Positions 1 to 6,367 of a stretch of DNA of 9,587 nt are shown here, in pieces. A model generated the notes under the pieces. The model did not search any database and was not told the origin of the DNA. It worked only from the letters and a program-made list of their open reading frames with translations. How positions within the stretch are numbered: position 1 is the first letter of the stretch; each line of letters opens with the position of its first letter. Source of the DNA: Deltaproteobacteria bacterium UBA1386 (GTDB taxonomy: Bacteria; Desulfobacterota; Syntrophorhabdia; Syntrophorhabdales; Syntrophorhabdaceae); NCBI GenBank assembly GCA_002305765.1, contig DBQU01000032.1:1-9587 (forward strand), in the 5' to 3' direction. The position numbers were made by a program, and so were the translations under genes.

Positions 1-2
1 TC

Positions 3-221
3 AGGCAGGCGGAGCTGAAAAAGTCATACAACCTCAACTTCTTCGATTCAGGCACGGAGGGATCCTTCTACTGCAGCCAACTGGCATACAGGGCGTACCT
101 GAGAAACGGGATCGACCTTAACACGGGGGCGTCGGTCTGGAACATTCCCGGGACGGAGAGGATCCTCCTTCCGCAGGAGATATGGGACGGATGTGTGCAT
201 GAAAAGGCGGGCGGACGGTAG
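3..221 (+). CDS. YiiX/YebB-like NlpC/P60 family cysteine hydrolase, C-terminal part (5' end outside window)
   Basis: This is the last 72 codons of a gene that enters from the left; the frame is open from base 3 to a TAG at 219-221. The peptide carries FYCSQLAYRAY followed by GIDLN, which matches the catalytic-cysteine helix of the circularly permuted papain-like YiiX/YebB family, where the Cys lies near the C-terminus (Cys24 of the visible part). A later ILLPQEIWD segment resembles the usual 'P.dl' end of this family. Members are thought to hydrolyse amide or ester bonds in peptidoglycan or lipids. The partner histidine would lie upstream, outside the window. The gene converges on the HNH gene and shows no link to the defence genes. 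The family call rests on one motif and its surroundings. Confidence 0.62.
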   Translation, partial: RQAELKKSYNLNFFDSGTEGSFYCSQLAYRAYLRNGIDLNTGASVWNIPGTERILLPQEIWDGCVHEKAGGR

Positions 222-266
222 GAAAAGCGAGAAAACAATATAAAGAAGATTACAAGGAAAATAAGT

Positions 267-285
267 CTGCTTCGAAGAAAAGCAG
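267..285. terminator. Possible weak terminator hairpin between convergent genes
   Basis: CTGCTT (267-272) and AAGCAG (280-285) form a perfect 6-bp stem with a 7-base loop, in the 77-base gap between the hydrolase stop and the HNH stop. Read on the minus strand, the stem is followed by ACTTATTTTCC, a loose T-rich tract, so it could end HNH transcription. The stem is short and the T-run is broken. Confidence 0.28.
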
Positions 286-298
286 CAAGAGAAAGGGT

Positions 299-1096
299 TC
301 ACATAAAACCGTCGGGATGTAGCGGACTTCTATTTGCGTTGTCTATGAGCCATCTCCTATATTTGTCTACTTCGGGAAAGCCAATATTTAACGCATATTC
401 GACGCCAAACAGCTCTAGAATGAAGTATGGGTCCTCCGGCGTTACTTGTTGGGCGGTCCATCCGCAGAGGATTGCACCAGGCGGCTGGCCAGGTATAGTG
501 AAATGGTGCTCTGGGTCATAGAGCCTTCTTGAATTAAACGGCCAAATCTTAGGTTTGAAACCTCGTCGCACGTAGTCTCTCAGTGGATCGAGTTCCGCAT
601 CGTGGACCAGTTCTTGAACATCAAGACCTTCTTTAAGGTAGTGTAAGGCATATGCCTCAAGAGCTACCTTGCCGAGAAGGCGAGAAAGAAGTTGTTCGTT
701 AGGCGGAGTCGGAAAGGGAACAATGAAGCTGAATCCTCCTCGGGAGGAAAGGGAATCGAGTAACAGCGCTTCCTGATGGGGATAAGACGCACCTATCGAG
801 GCTCCCTGGCCGTCGATATTTGGGTAGAGGTTCAGCGAAACTAGGGTGTCAAGATGTATTCCTTCGATGCGAGGGGGATTACCCTTCTTGGTCCGAATGC
901 GAGTATGATAGCGCATGTGTCTAAAATAAGATTCGTCGAGCAGAGGACCTTCTATCTTGACAGAAAAATAGTTGTTGCACTTATCGCAAACGATACCGGG
1001 AGGCAGAACTGCAGTTGTATTACCGATTGATTCGGGTATTATGTGCTCAACTGAACGTGATGTGGCGGTGTCGAGTTTACAGAATAGGCAATTCAT
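299..1096 (-). CDS. HNH endonuclease (HNH_5-like)
   Basis: This 265-residue protein has a zinc-ribbon HNH core at its N-terminus: Cys3-x2-Cys6, then EHIIPES (Glu17, His18, Pro21), then CDKCNN (Cys37, Cys40, Asn41). The CxxC/EHIIP/CxxCNN order is typical of HNH_5-type nucleases, which cut DNA with one metal ion held by the beta-beta-alpha fold. The remaining roughly 220 residues match no domain I can name and may bind DNA or a partner. The start is the Met two residues before the first zinc cysteine, as in relatives; no strong ribosome site is visible before it. The gene is transcribed away from the patatin cassette across a shared regulatory gap with a good minus-strand promoter candidate. 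It could be a stand-alone nuclease or a divergent part of the same defence locus. I am confident of the HNH fold and unsure of the biological role. Confidence 0.8.
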   Translation of the reverse strand: MNCLFCKLDTATSRSVEHIIPESIGNTTAVLPPGIVCDKCNNYFSVKIEGPLLDESYFRHMRYHTRIRTKKGNPPRIEGIHLDTLVSLNLYPNIDGQGASIGASYPHQEALLLDSLSSRGGFSFIVPFPTPPNEQLLSRLLGKVALEAYALHYLKEGLDVQELVHDAELDPLRDYVRRGFKPKIWPFNSRRLYDPEHHFTIPGQPPGAILCGWTAQQVTPEDPYFILELFGVEYALNIGFPEVDKYRRWLIDNANRSPLHPDGFM

Positions 1097-1151
1097 GGCG
1101 TCTCGCGTACCAACTGTGACGGGTCACATATAAGGCTTCTCGTCTTAGGCA

Positions 1152-1180
1152 ATAATAGCAATTTGCTACAAAGATAACAA
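1152..1180 (-). promoter_or_regulatory. Candidate sigma70-type promoter for the HNH gene
   Basis: On the minus strand there is TTGTTA (1180-1175), a 17-base spacer and TATTAT (1157-1152). That is 4/6 and 5/6 to consensus at the ideal spacing, and it leaves a leader of about 50 bases before the HNH start at 1096. Confidence 0.45.
1156..1168. promoter_or_regulatory. Dyad TAGCAA-T-TTGCTA, possible operator 1
   Basis: This is a perfect inverted repeat with a single central base. It overlaps the -10 edge and spacer of the minus-strand HNH promoter candidate. A second dyad at 1254-1271 uses the same TAGCA/TGCTA half-site in the opposite arrangement. This suggests an operator, but no regulator gene is visible in the window. 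Confidence 0.35.
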
Positions 1181-1236
1181 GAAGACAAGACAAGAAATAT
1201 GAACGAATACTTAAGAAGCAATCGGACAGTTTTAGC

Positions 1237-1265
1237 TTGAAAGTAACTAGAAAATGCTAGACAAT
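1237..1265 (+). promoter_or_regulatory. Candidate sigma70-type promoter for the patatin cassette
   Basis: TTGAAA (1237-1242), a 17-base spacer and GACAAT (1260-1265) give 5/6 and 4/6 matches to consensus. Transcription from here would read into the patatin gene with a leader of roughly 120 bases to the Met at 1393. The -10 is imperfect, so this is moderate evidence. Confidence 0.38.
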
Positions 1266-1271
1266 TAGCAT
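1254..1271. promoter_or_regulatory. Dyad ATGCTA-N6-TAGCAT, possible operator 2
   Basis: This perfect 6-bp inverted repeat has a spacer that is exactly the putative -10 hexamer GACAAT of the patatin promoter. A protein bound here would block polymerase. It shares the TAGCA half-site with the dyad at 1156-1168. Confidence 0.35.
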
Positions 1272-1392
1272 ACATGTCTGGAAAAGCTGTGATACTTGAA
1301 TTGGCGAGTGGACTACGCCTCGTGAGATGTGTTCCGAAGGGTGCCTGCAAGCATTGTTCTGCACTGTACGTTGCCGTCCGTCTACTGCCAAC

Positions 1393-3321
1393 ATGAGTGA
1401 TGCCCCGAAAACCGTCTTCTTCACGTCGTGCAGGGGTGTTTTCTCTGGTGGCGGATGCCGTGCTGCAGCACATGTGGGGGCGGTCGAAGGTGCCTTGCAG
1501 GCTGGTGTCAACTTTTCCGAGGTTGCCGGTACCTCGGCCGGATCCATCATTGCCGCACTCTTGGGCGCAGGCGCTTCATCAGAGTTCTTGCGGCGGCATT
1601 GCGGGAGCTTAGTTTTTTCGGAGCTTCTGGCCGCTCCAACGGGTACTTCCTTGGATATGGGGGCACTGGGGAGGTTCTTACGGTGGCTACCGTTTGTCGG
1701 GCGTTCATTGATCGGACGGATTGTTGCGTACGGGGGCGCATACTCATCGAGCGCAATAGAGACTTGGGTTGACGAAAGAATTACAGAACTGCTTCCTGAA
1801 GCACCGCGCCCGGTGAAATTCAAGGCTTTGCTTCTGCCAACCACAATTGTGGCAACAGATCTTTTCGGAGGACAGCCGAAGATTTGGAGCACGACCACCA
1901 CTCCTGACGAGTCAGTGGCTCTTGCAGTAAGGTGTTCATGTTCAATACCTTTGTTCTTTGAGCCGGTGGTCGTCGGTAATAGCCGCCTGGTAGATGGCGG
2001 ATTATTAAGTAACCTCCCGGCGTTTGTGTTTGCTGACTCTCAATCGTCGAACGGTCTCAGCGGTAGGATCCTTGCCTTCAGTTTAGAAGATGAGTTGCAA
2101 CTGCGGGCAAGATGGACTCCCCGAGAGTTGTTGCGTTCATTGATCGATACAATTGTCGGTGGTGCAAAGCGTGTGCAGAACTCCATACAGCCAAATGTAA
2201 ACGTTATTTCAATTCCTACAGATGGTGTTCGAGCAACAGACTTTAATGTCACTCCTGAGCTATTGGCCACTCTTATTGAAAACGGACGTGACGCCGTGTT
2301 TCGCTTTATTCAGAGTGAAGCCCTGCATTTGCGGTCTGATCGGGGCTCTGCCGACCAGTATGCGGATGGGGATAGTTTCTTGGCCGAGCTGACGCGAGAA
2401 GCTTTTACGACGGGTGCAGGCTTTATTGCGACAGCGCCCGACACGTACTGGTTTTGGCAGATATTTCCTACCATATTGGCTTGGAGAGAAGCCGGGGCCT
2501 TTCTGCAAGTGTTGGTTGAGCCCGTCAACGGGTCCCAAGAATTGGTGGCTCGCGAAATGCAACGACGGAACCTGTTGACTCAGCTTGGGGCGACTGTGAT
2601 AGAAAGACCACAGACACCATTCCATGGTTTTCTTCTCAAGAGGTCTGACGACTATCGCGATGCTGCTTTCATCACAAACCCCAGCAGGACCCTGCATGCG
2701 TCGCACGGAACGGCCTACATGGGTATCCACCATCGACCCGTATTGAAAGTAATTACTCGTGAGTTGAGCAATGAATTCAACACCTCACCGAATCCCATAG
2801 AGCATTGCAGTCTAGGCAGTCATTCTGCACATGACATAATTGAACTGCTTAAGGCGGGGGTCTGGCAATATCGCAAACCCGGCGTGTCTATCGCACTGGA
2901 ACAAGTTTCGATCGACCATGTACAGATGATAGTCCGGAGGATAAGGTCCTTCAAGTTTACCCAGATAGGCCACCTCTTTGAATTGTATAGGAAGTACAAC
3001 CTTGAATGTTTTGTCCCTGCAGCCGTTTTATCCGGAGGCAGTCTCGTGTCAGTTATCACGCCGCCAGTATTTGAAGAGTGGGGAGGGAATATGGTAGCTA
3101 TTGAGGGAAACACGCGTGTGTACTACCTCTACAAGAAGGGATTCCTTAAGATATTTGGTCTGGTTGTCCGGGGTGTTAGTGAGCAGCTACCAGGGCGCCC
3201 TGTGTGGCCTCGGCAAGCGCTCCTGTGCACGGCCCCACTGGAGCCCCCGGAGCGGATAAATGGATTCAATTATGAACAATTCCGTAGTATCGAGGGTTCA
3301 GCAAGACCTATAACGGCTTGA
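1393..3321 (+). CDS. Patatin-like phospholipase with long C-terminal extension (PLD-like and ParB-like segments suspected)
   Basis: The N-terminal 300 residues are a patatin-type lipase that should hydrolyse acyl esters of membrane phospholipids with a Ser-Asp dyad. The oxyanion motif GGGCR is at residues 19-23, the nucleophile elbow GTSAGS at 46-51 (Ser48) and the catalytic DGG at 201-203 (Asp201). There is no signal peptide, so it is probably cytosolic or membrane-associated. At 642 residues it is about twice a minimal patatin. Residues about 330-430 resemble a degenerate phospholipase-D fold, with His411 but no full HKD motif. Residues about 475-620 end in a PPVFEEW...EGNTR...LPG pattern like a ParB/sulfiredoxin-type nucleotide-binding domain; both of these calls are tentative. 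An in-frame ATG at 1327 would add 22 Cys-rich residues, but neither start has a clear ribosome site. I chose 1393 because it lies closest to the patatin core. The gene heads a tightly spaced cassette and is its likely effector. Confidence 0.85.
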   Translation: MSDAPKTVFFTSCRGVFSGGGCRAAAHVGAVEGALQAGVNFSEVAGTSAGSIIAALLGAGASSEFLRRHCGSLVFSELLAAPTGTSLDMGALGRFLRWLPFVGRSLIGRIVAYGGAYSSSAIETWVDERITELLPEAPRPVKFKALLLPTTIVATDLFGGQPKIWSTTTTPDESVALAVRCSCSIPLFFEPVVVGNSRLVDGGLLSNLPAFVFADSQSSNGLSGRILAFSLEDELQLRARWTPRELLRSLIDTIVGGAKRVQNSIQPNVNVISIPTDGVRATDFNVTPELLATLIENGRDAVFRFIQSEALHLRSDRGSADQYADGDSFLAELTREAFTTGAGFIATAPDTYWFWQIFPTILAWREAGAFLQVLVEPVNGSQELVAREMQRRNLLTQLGATVIERPQTPFHGFLLKRSDDYRDAAFITNPSRTLHASHGTAYMGIHHRPVLKVITRELSNEFNTSPNPIEHCSLGSHSAHDIIELLKAGVWQYRKPGVSIALEQVSIDHVQMIVRRIRSFKFTQIGHLFELYRKYNLECFVPAAVLSGGSLVSVITPPVFEEWGGNMVAIEGNTRVYYLYKKGFLKIFGLVVRGVSEQLPGRPVWPRQALLCTAPLEPPERINGFNYEQFRSIEGSARPITA

Positions 3322-3328
3322 GGGGGGG
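3321..3328 (+). promoter_or_regulatory. G-rich ribosome binding site supporting a GTG start
   Basis: The run AGGGGGGG begins at the last base of the patatin stop codon and ends three bases before the GTG at 3332. It supports that GTG over the next in-frame ATG at 3410 and implies translational coupling to the patatin gene. Confidence 0.5.
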
Positions 3329-3331
3329 AAG

Positions 3332-4075
3332 GTGGAAAAGCCAGGCAAAATAGGCTCGCTCTCGGGTTTAGTTGGAACAGACGCGCCCACAGCTTATCGA
3401 GATCTAATAATGGCGCACTCCAACGTGGTGGCCATCACGGTGTGCCGATACGAGACCCCCCCGCTGCTACAGCAACGAATCAACCCCACGGTATTCGAGC
3501 AAGAGATCATTACAGCCGCGCTAAGTATCCGCGGTGAAACCCGCATTCCTTTCTGGGAAGCTGTCTTCGCCGCTTGCATTAAGGCGGGTAGGTGTACTGA
3601 CCCCCTCCTCGATGCCACCATGTTTCATAACGGGCCAGGAGATCCGACCAGAGTCACGGTTGGTGAACTTCAGTCACAAGGTCTGCAACGATTCGTGGAT
3701 AGCGGGCAACGCAATGTCGGACTTGCGTCGCTTGTTGAGCTAGAGAACTCGGATACTCACCACCTAGCGCTCATGGATTTTCATTGTTCTATCAACGAGG
3801 AGAATACCGAGATTGTCGCGGCAGTGTGCCGTCGGCTCATGCCACTTGGGTTTTTCTTGCTGGACTCCGGCGATTCATATCATGCTTGCGGGATTGCCCT
3901 GCTGACGGCAAATGAGAGACTGGAGTATCTGGCCAGGTCGTTACTGTTTGCTCCGATTGTAGATGTCGCATATGTTGCACACCAGCTTCTTCAATCGATG
4001 AGTTCGATTAGAATTTCTGGAGGGGGATCAAAAACAAAGTGTCCGGAAGTGTTGCGCGTTGAAGTTGTTCCTTAA
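3332..4075 (+). CDS. Archaeo-eukaryotic primase (AEP)-like protein, primase 1D-like
   Basis: This 247-residue protein starts at a GTG ten bases after the patatin stop. Its C-terminal half has the order of AEP primase-polymerase motifs: an acidic strand LMDFH (Asp149, His151), then LLDSGDSYH with the SxH nucleotide-binding motif (Ser182, His184), then SIRISGGGSK (224-233) leading to CPEVLRVEV, where a third acidic residue would be expected. AEP proteins make primers or extend nucleic acid using two metal ions. Here motif I reads DxH instead of the usual DxD/DxE, so polymerase activity may be altered or lost. The N-terminal 140 residues are not recognised. Tight spacing on both sides argues that it works with the patatin and the UDG-like protein, perhaps as a nucleic-acid or nucleotide sensor. 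The fold call is by motif only; an unrelated small protein with a chance SxH remains possible. Confidence 0.55.
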   Translation: MEKPGKIGSLSGLVGTDAPTAYRDLIMAHSNVVAITVCRYETPPLLQQRINPTVFEQEIITAALSIRGETRIPFWEAVFAACIKAGRCTDPLLDATMFHNGPGDPTRVTVGELQSQGLQRFVDSGQRNVGLASLVELENSDTHHLALMDFHCSINEENTEIVAAVCRRLMPLGFFLLDSGDSYHACGIALLTANERLEYLARSLLFAPIVDVAYVAHQLLQSMSSIRISGGGSKTKCPEVLRVEVVP

Positions 4076-4122
4076 AGACGGGTGTACTGACGCATTGTTA
4101 TCTATCAGATAGGAGACCCTCC

Positions 4123-4839
4123 ATGGCAAATGTGACGTTTTCAAAGTACAAGGACCTATTCGAAACGGAACTGGAGTTACTGCAAAATCCCGTATGTGCG
4201 ACTTGCGATGTTCGACAAGACTTGAAACATCCCCTGCTACCTTGGCTCGTAGGTAGTAACTTCCTCAATACTAAAGAACGCATTGTTTTTATTGGGAAAC
4301 CGCATAGAGGCCTTCCGGGCGAAATATTAGCAAGTGGTATTATAGATCCGACGTCAGAGGTTGAAGGCGGGTTATGGGACATTCACTGGCCCTACTGGAG
4401 CTATACACGAGAAATAGCAGAGAACCTTTATGGAGCTAATGCAATCGAGTCAATCGCTTTCACAAATCTGATAAAATGCACGAACACTGACGACGTAGAT
4501 GCAACGACACCCACCATGGCGAGGGGATGCATAAGTGAACTCCAGGTCATATGGCGGGAAATTGAAGTGATCGAGGCTCGTACCGCGGTTTTCTATACAT
4601 ACAACTTGTATCGTGAACTCCTTAACGACATCCCTTTCGCCCTAGACGGGACTATCAACGAGGTTACACCAGCCGACCATATTATTCCTTGCCGTAACAA
4701 GATGCTGCATTGGTGGGATAGAATTTGCGAGACACCTTGGACCAATCGGTTTCGGATTCTGGTAGTAGGACACCCAGAAAGAATGGGCAAGCCCGAATAT
4801 ATTGATTTGATTACTAAATGGATACAATGTGGGCAATGA
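4123..4839 (+). CDS. Uracil-DNA glycosylase superfamily protein with putative 4Fe-4S cysteines
   Basis: The 238-residue product begins at an ATG seven bases after a perfect AGGAG (4111-4115), which has a small TATCT/AGATA hairpin just upstream. The layout matches family 4-type uracil-DNA glycosylases. Cys25-x2-Cys28 and Cys119-x16-Cys136 fit their Fe-S ligand pattern. RIVFIGKPHRG (53-63) sits where the active-site GExPG loop lies, FTNLIKC (113-119) matches the 'TNvvKC' strand, and VVGHPER (214-220) resembles the second active-site loop with its HP. The expected catalytic Glu of motif A is replaced by Lys59, so ordinary uracil excision is doubtful. The protein may only bind DNA, or may act on another base or substrate. 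It follows the primase-like gene by 47 bases and probably shares its transcript. The superfamily is fairly well supported; activity is not. Confidence 0.62.
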   Translation: MANVTFSKYKDLFETELELLQNPVCATCDVRQDLKHPLLPWLVGSNFLNTKERIVFIGKPHRGLPGEILASGIIDPTSEVEGGLWDIHWPYWSYTREIAENLYGANAIESIAFTNLIKCTNTDDVDATTPTMARGCISELQVIWREIEVIEARTAVFYTYNLYRELLNDIPFALDGTINEVTPADHIIPCRNKMLHWWDRICETPWTNRFRILVVGHPERMGKPEYIDLITKWIQCGQ

Positions 4840-5000
4840 CCTTTTCGTTGTTTGTTGAGAAGCATCGAGAGGCTCTAGAGGGACCGCGTGAAGGGTGTGC
4901 GAATGAATGGTTGTTGCTCAACCTGGGCTCAAGCCTGATTTCGCCGTGCTACTGTGAATACCCGTCAAGGTTTGACAGAATTGGACGGTTGAATGTTTAA
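4836..5000 (+). CDS. Possible small coupled ORF, 54 residues, unknown
   Basis: The ATG at 4836 overlaps the UDG-like stop codon as ATGA, the classic stop-restart arrangement, and the reading frame ends at 4998-5000, overlapping the PIN start by eight bases. It therefore fills the only gap (4840-4992) in the gene string. The product is short, contains three cysteines (one CYC) and has no recognised domain, signal or membrane segment. Its own ribosome site is weak, so it would depend on coupling. It may be a real small protein, a truncated remnant of a longer gene, or chance. Confidence 0.33.
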   Translation: MTFSLFVEKHREALEGPREGCANEWLLLNLGSSLISPCYCEYPSRFDRIGRLNV

Positions 5001-6027
5001 AATACTTGTCGATACGTGTGTGTGGCTTGACCTGGCTAAGGATCCCCGACAGCTGCCCTTGCTTGCTGTGGTTGAAGAGATGGTTAAGGCCGGTATGGTC
5101 ACCCTCATCGTTCCCCGCTTGGTCCTTGATGAATTCAGGTGCCATCGCGAACGTATTGCCAGGGAAAGCTGCAGGAGCTTATCGACACATTTCCGTCTCG
5201 TAAAAGAAGCGGTTAACAAGATTGGTGGCGACAAGAAGAAGATGCAGGTCGTTCTTTCACATCTCGATGATGTGGACCGCAAGATCCCTATTGTTGGTGG
5301 GGTGGCCGATGAAGCCCTGGAGCGCATCGAAAAGCTGCTCTCTGGATCAGATATCATCGAGCCGAGCGATACGGTGATGCTTCGGGCGACCAGGCGTGCG
5401 GTCGAGAAAAAGGCTCCCTTCCATCATGGCAAAAATGCGATGGCAGACGCTATCATTATCGAGACGTATGCGGAATGCGTGAGTGACAAGAAAGTTTCAA
5501 ACGTCCGTTTTGCATTTGTCACGCACAACAAGAATGACTTCAGCATCGAAAACGGGAATCACAAAGTACCTCATCCAGACTTCGCAGGCCTTTTCTCGCG
5601 CATCAGGTCACTTTATTTCACAAACCTCTTAGAACTTCTCCGTCGTATAGAGCCCTCTCTCGTAGGCGATATCATGTTCGAAAACTCATGGATGCAGGAA
5701 CCACGTGGCCTTACGGAGATTCTCGGCGCCATGGACTTATTATTTCACCAGGTTTGGTACAACCGACATCAGAATATGCTGTTCCTCATTGAGGAGGGGG
5801 CGATAAAGGTTGCAGAAAAAGAAAGCTATCCCCGTCCTGCAGGCGCACCGCAGACTGTTCAACGGGACATTCTAAAGGCCGCCAAGAGAGCCGCTCGGGA
5901 TATAGAGCGTCGCTATGGCAAGAAGAACCTTGGTCCTTGGGATGACTTCGAGTGGGGAATGATCAACGGCAAGCTCTCTGCCCTTCGGTGGGTCTTGGGC
6001 TACGAGTGGGATATGCTTGATACATGA
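4993..6027 (+). CDS. PIN-domain ribonuclease, DUF4935-like
   Basis: This 344-residue protein starts VDTCVWLD and shows the spaced acidic residues of a PIN active site: Asp7, Glu47 (LDEF), Asp152 (AMADAIIIE) and Asp182 in FVTHNKNDFS. PIN domains are metal-dependent RNases and act as toxins or translation-blocking effectors; the DUF4935 group has this long form with an inserted helical region between the second and third acids. The C-terminal 100 residues end in GKLSALRWVLGYEWDMLDT, a helical module that may aid dimerisation or substrate binding. A GGACGG ribosome site lies four bases before the ATG. No antitoxin-like partner with a DNA-binding domain is present unless the small ORF just upstream plays that part. 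It sits between the patatin cassette and the R-M operon and could belong to either or be independent. Confidence 0.78.
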   Translation: MFKILVDTCVWLDLAKDPRQLPLLAVVEEMVKAGMVTLIVPRLVLDEFRCHRERIARESCRSLSTHFRLVKEAVNKIGGDKKKMQVVLSHLDDVDRKIPIVGGVADEALERIEKLLSGSDIIEPSDTVMLRATRRAVEKKAPFHHGKNAMADAIIIETYAECVSDKKVSNVRFAFVTHNKNDFSIENGNHKVPHPDFAGLFSRIRSLYFTNLLELLRRIEPSLVGDIMFENSWMQEPRGLTEILGAMDLLFHQVWYNRHQNMLFLIEEGAIKVAEKESYPRPAGAPQTVQRDILKAAKRAARDIERRYGKKNLGPWDDFEWGMINGKLSALRWVLGYEWDMLDT

Positions 6028-6326
6028 GTGTTTTATGAATATGACGCTGCGCGGCATTCATGACCACATTGATGAAGGATTCCAGCACAACGTTTTGCTC
6101 AACAAGCGAAAAGGTAGAGGAGTAGTGGGAATCCGAAAAAGGACGGAAACGGGAAGATAGCTCAAAGGCGCCAAGTCCGTCCTTGAAGGAATGTTCATCA
6201 ATGCCACCCCCTTGTCACCCCCACCATCTATAATAAACGTGAAATTTTCAGTCGAATTTTGTACGATATCGGTGAAGCTCTCCAGTAATTTCAACGTACG
6301 GTAAACATCGGAGCCTTCACAAGGGG
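6028..6326. other. Non-coding gap after the PIN gene; no gene supported
   Basis: No convincing gene is seen. There is an 8-bp inverted repeat, AAGGACGG (6139-6146) and CCGTCCTT (6177-6184), with a 30-base loop. A TATAAT at 6229-6234 lacks a -35 at proper spacing. A minus-strand open frame crosses the gap and contains FTFIIDGGGDKG, but it has no ribosome site or recognisable domain and could be a decayed gene piece or chance. No clear terminator for the PIN gene was found. Confidence 0.4.
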
Positions 6327-6354
6327 TTGACAGGGGGATTCCTGATGAGATACT
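6327..6354 (+). promoter_or_regulatory. Candidate sigma70 promoter of the hsdM-hsdS operon
   Basis: A perfect TTGACA (6327-6332) is followed after 16 bases by GATACT (6349-6354), 4/6 to the -10 consensus. The start point would fall near 6361, giving a leader of about 105 bases before hsdM. Confidence 0.5.
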
Positions 6355-6367
6355 GCGGCACCGTAAC

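Noticed and set aside
1257..1901. Minus-strand open frame of 214 codons
   Set aside because: It lies opposite the start of the patatin gene, whose GGGCR and GTSAG motifs are clear; its low-complexity Ser/Pro/Arg composition marks it as a shadow.
3591..4091. 11-base direct repeat GGTGTACTGAC at 3591-3601 and 4081-4091
   Set aside because: Only two copies, one inside a coding region, with no extension; most likely chance.
6035..6061. ATGAAT...ATTCAT inverted repeat after the PIN stop, possible terminator
   Set aside because: The stem is AT-rich and short with a 15-base loop and no T-run follows.
6035..6160. Plus-strand ORF of 41 codons right after the PIN gene
   Set aside because: It has no ribosome site, no recognisable motif and a very basic composition; not enough to call.
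6229..6234. TATAAT hexamer in the gap before hsdM
   Set aside because: The only TTG-type box upstream (TTGTCA) is 11 bases away, too close for a sigma70 promoter; the pair at 6327-6354 is better.
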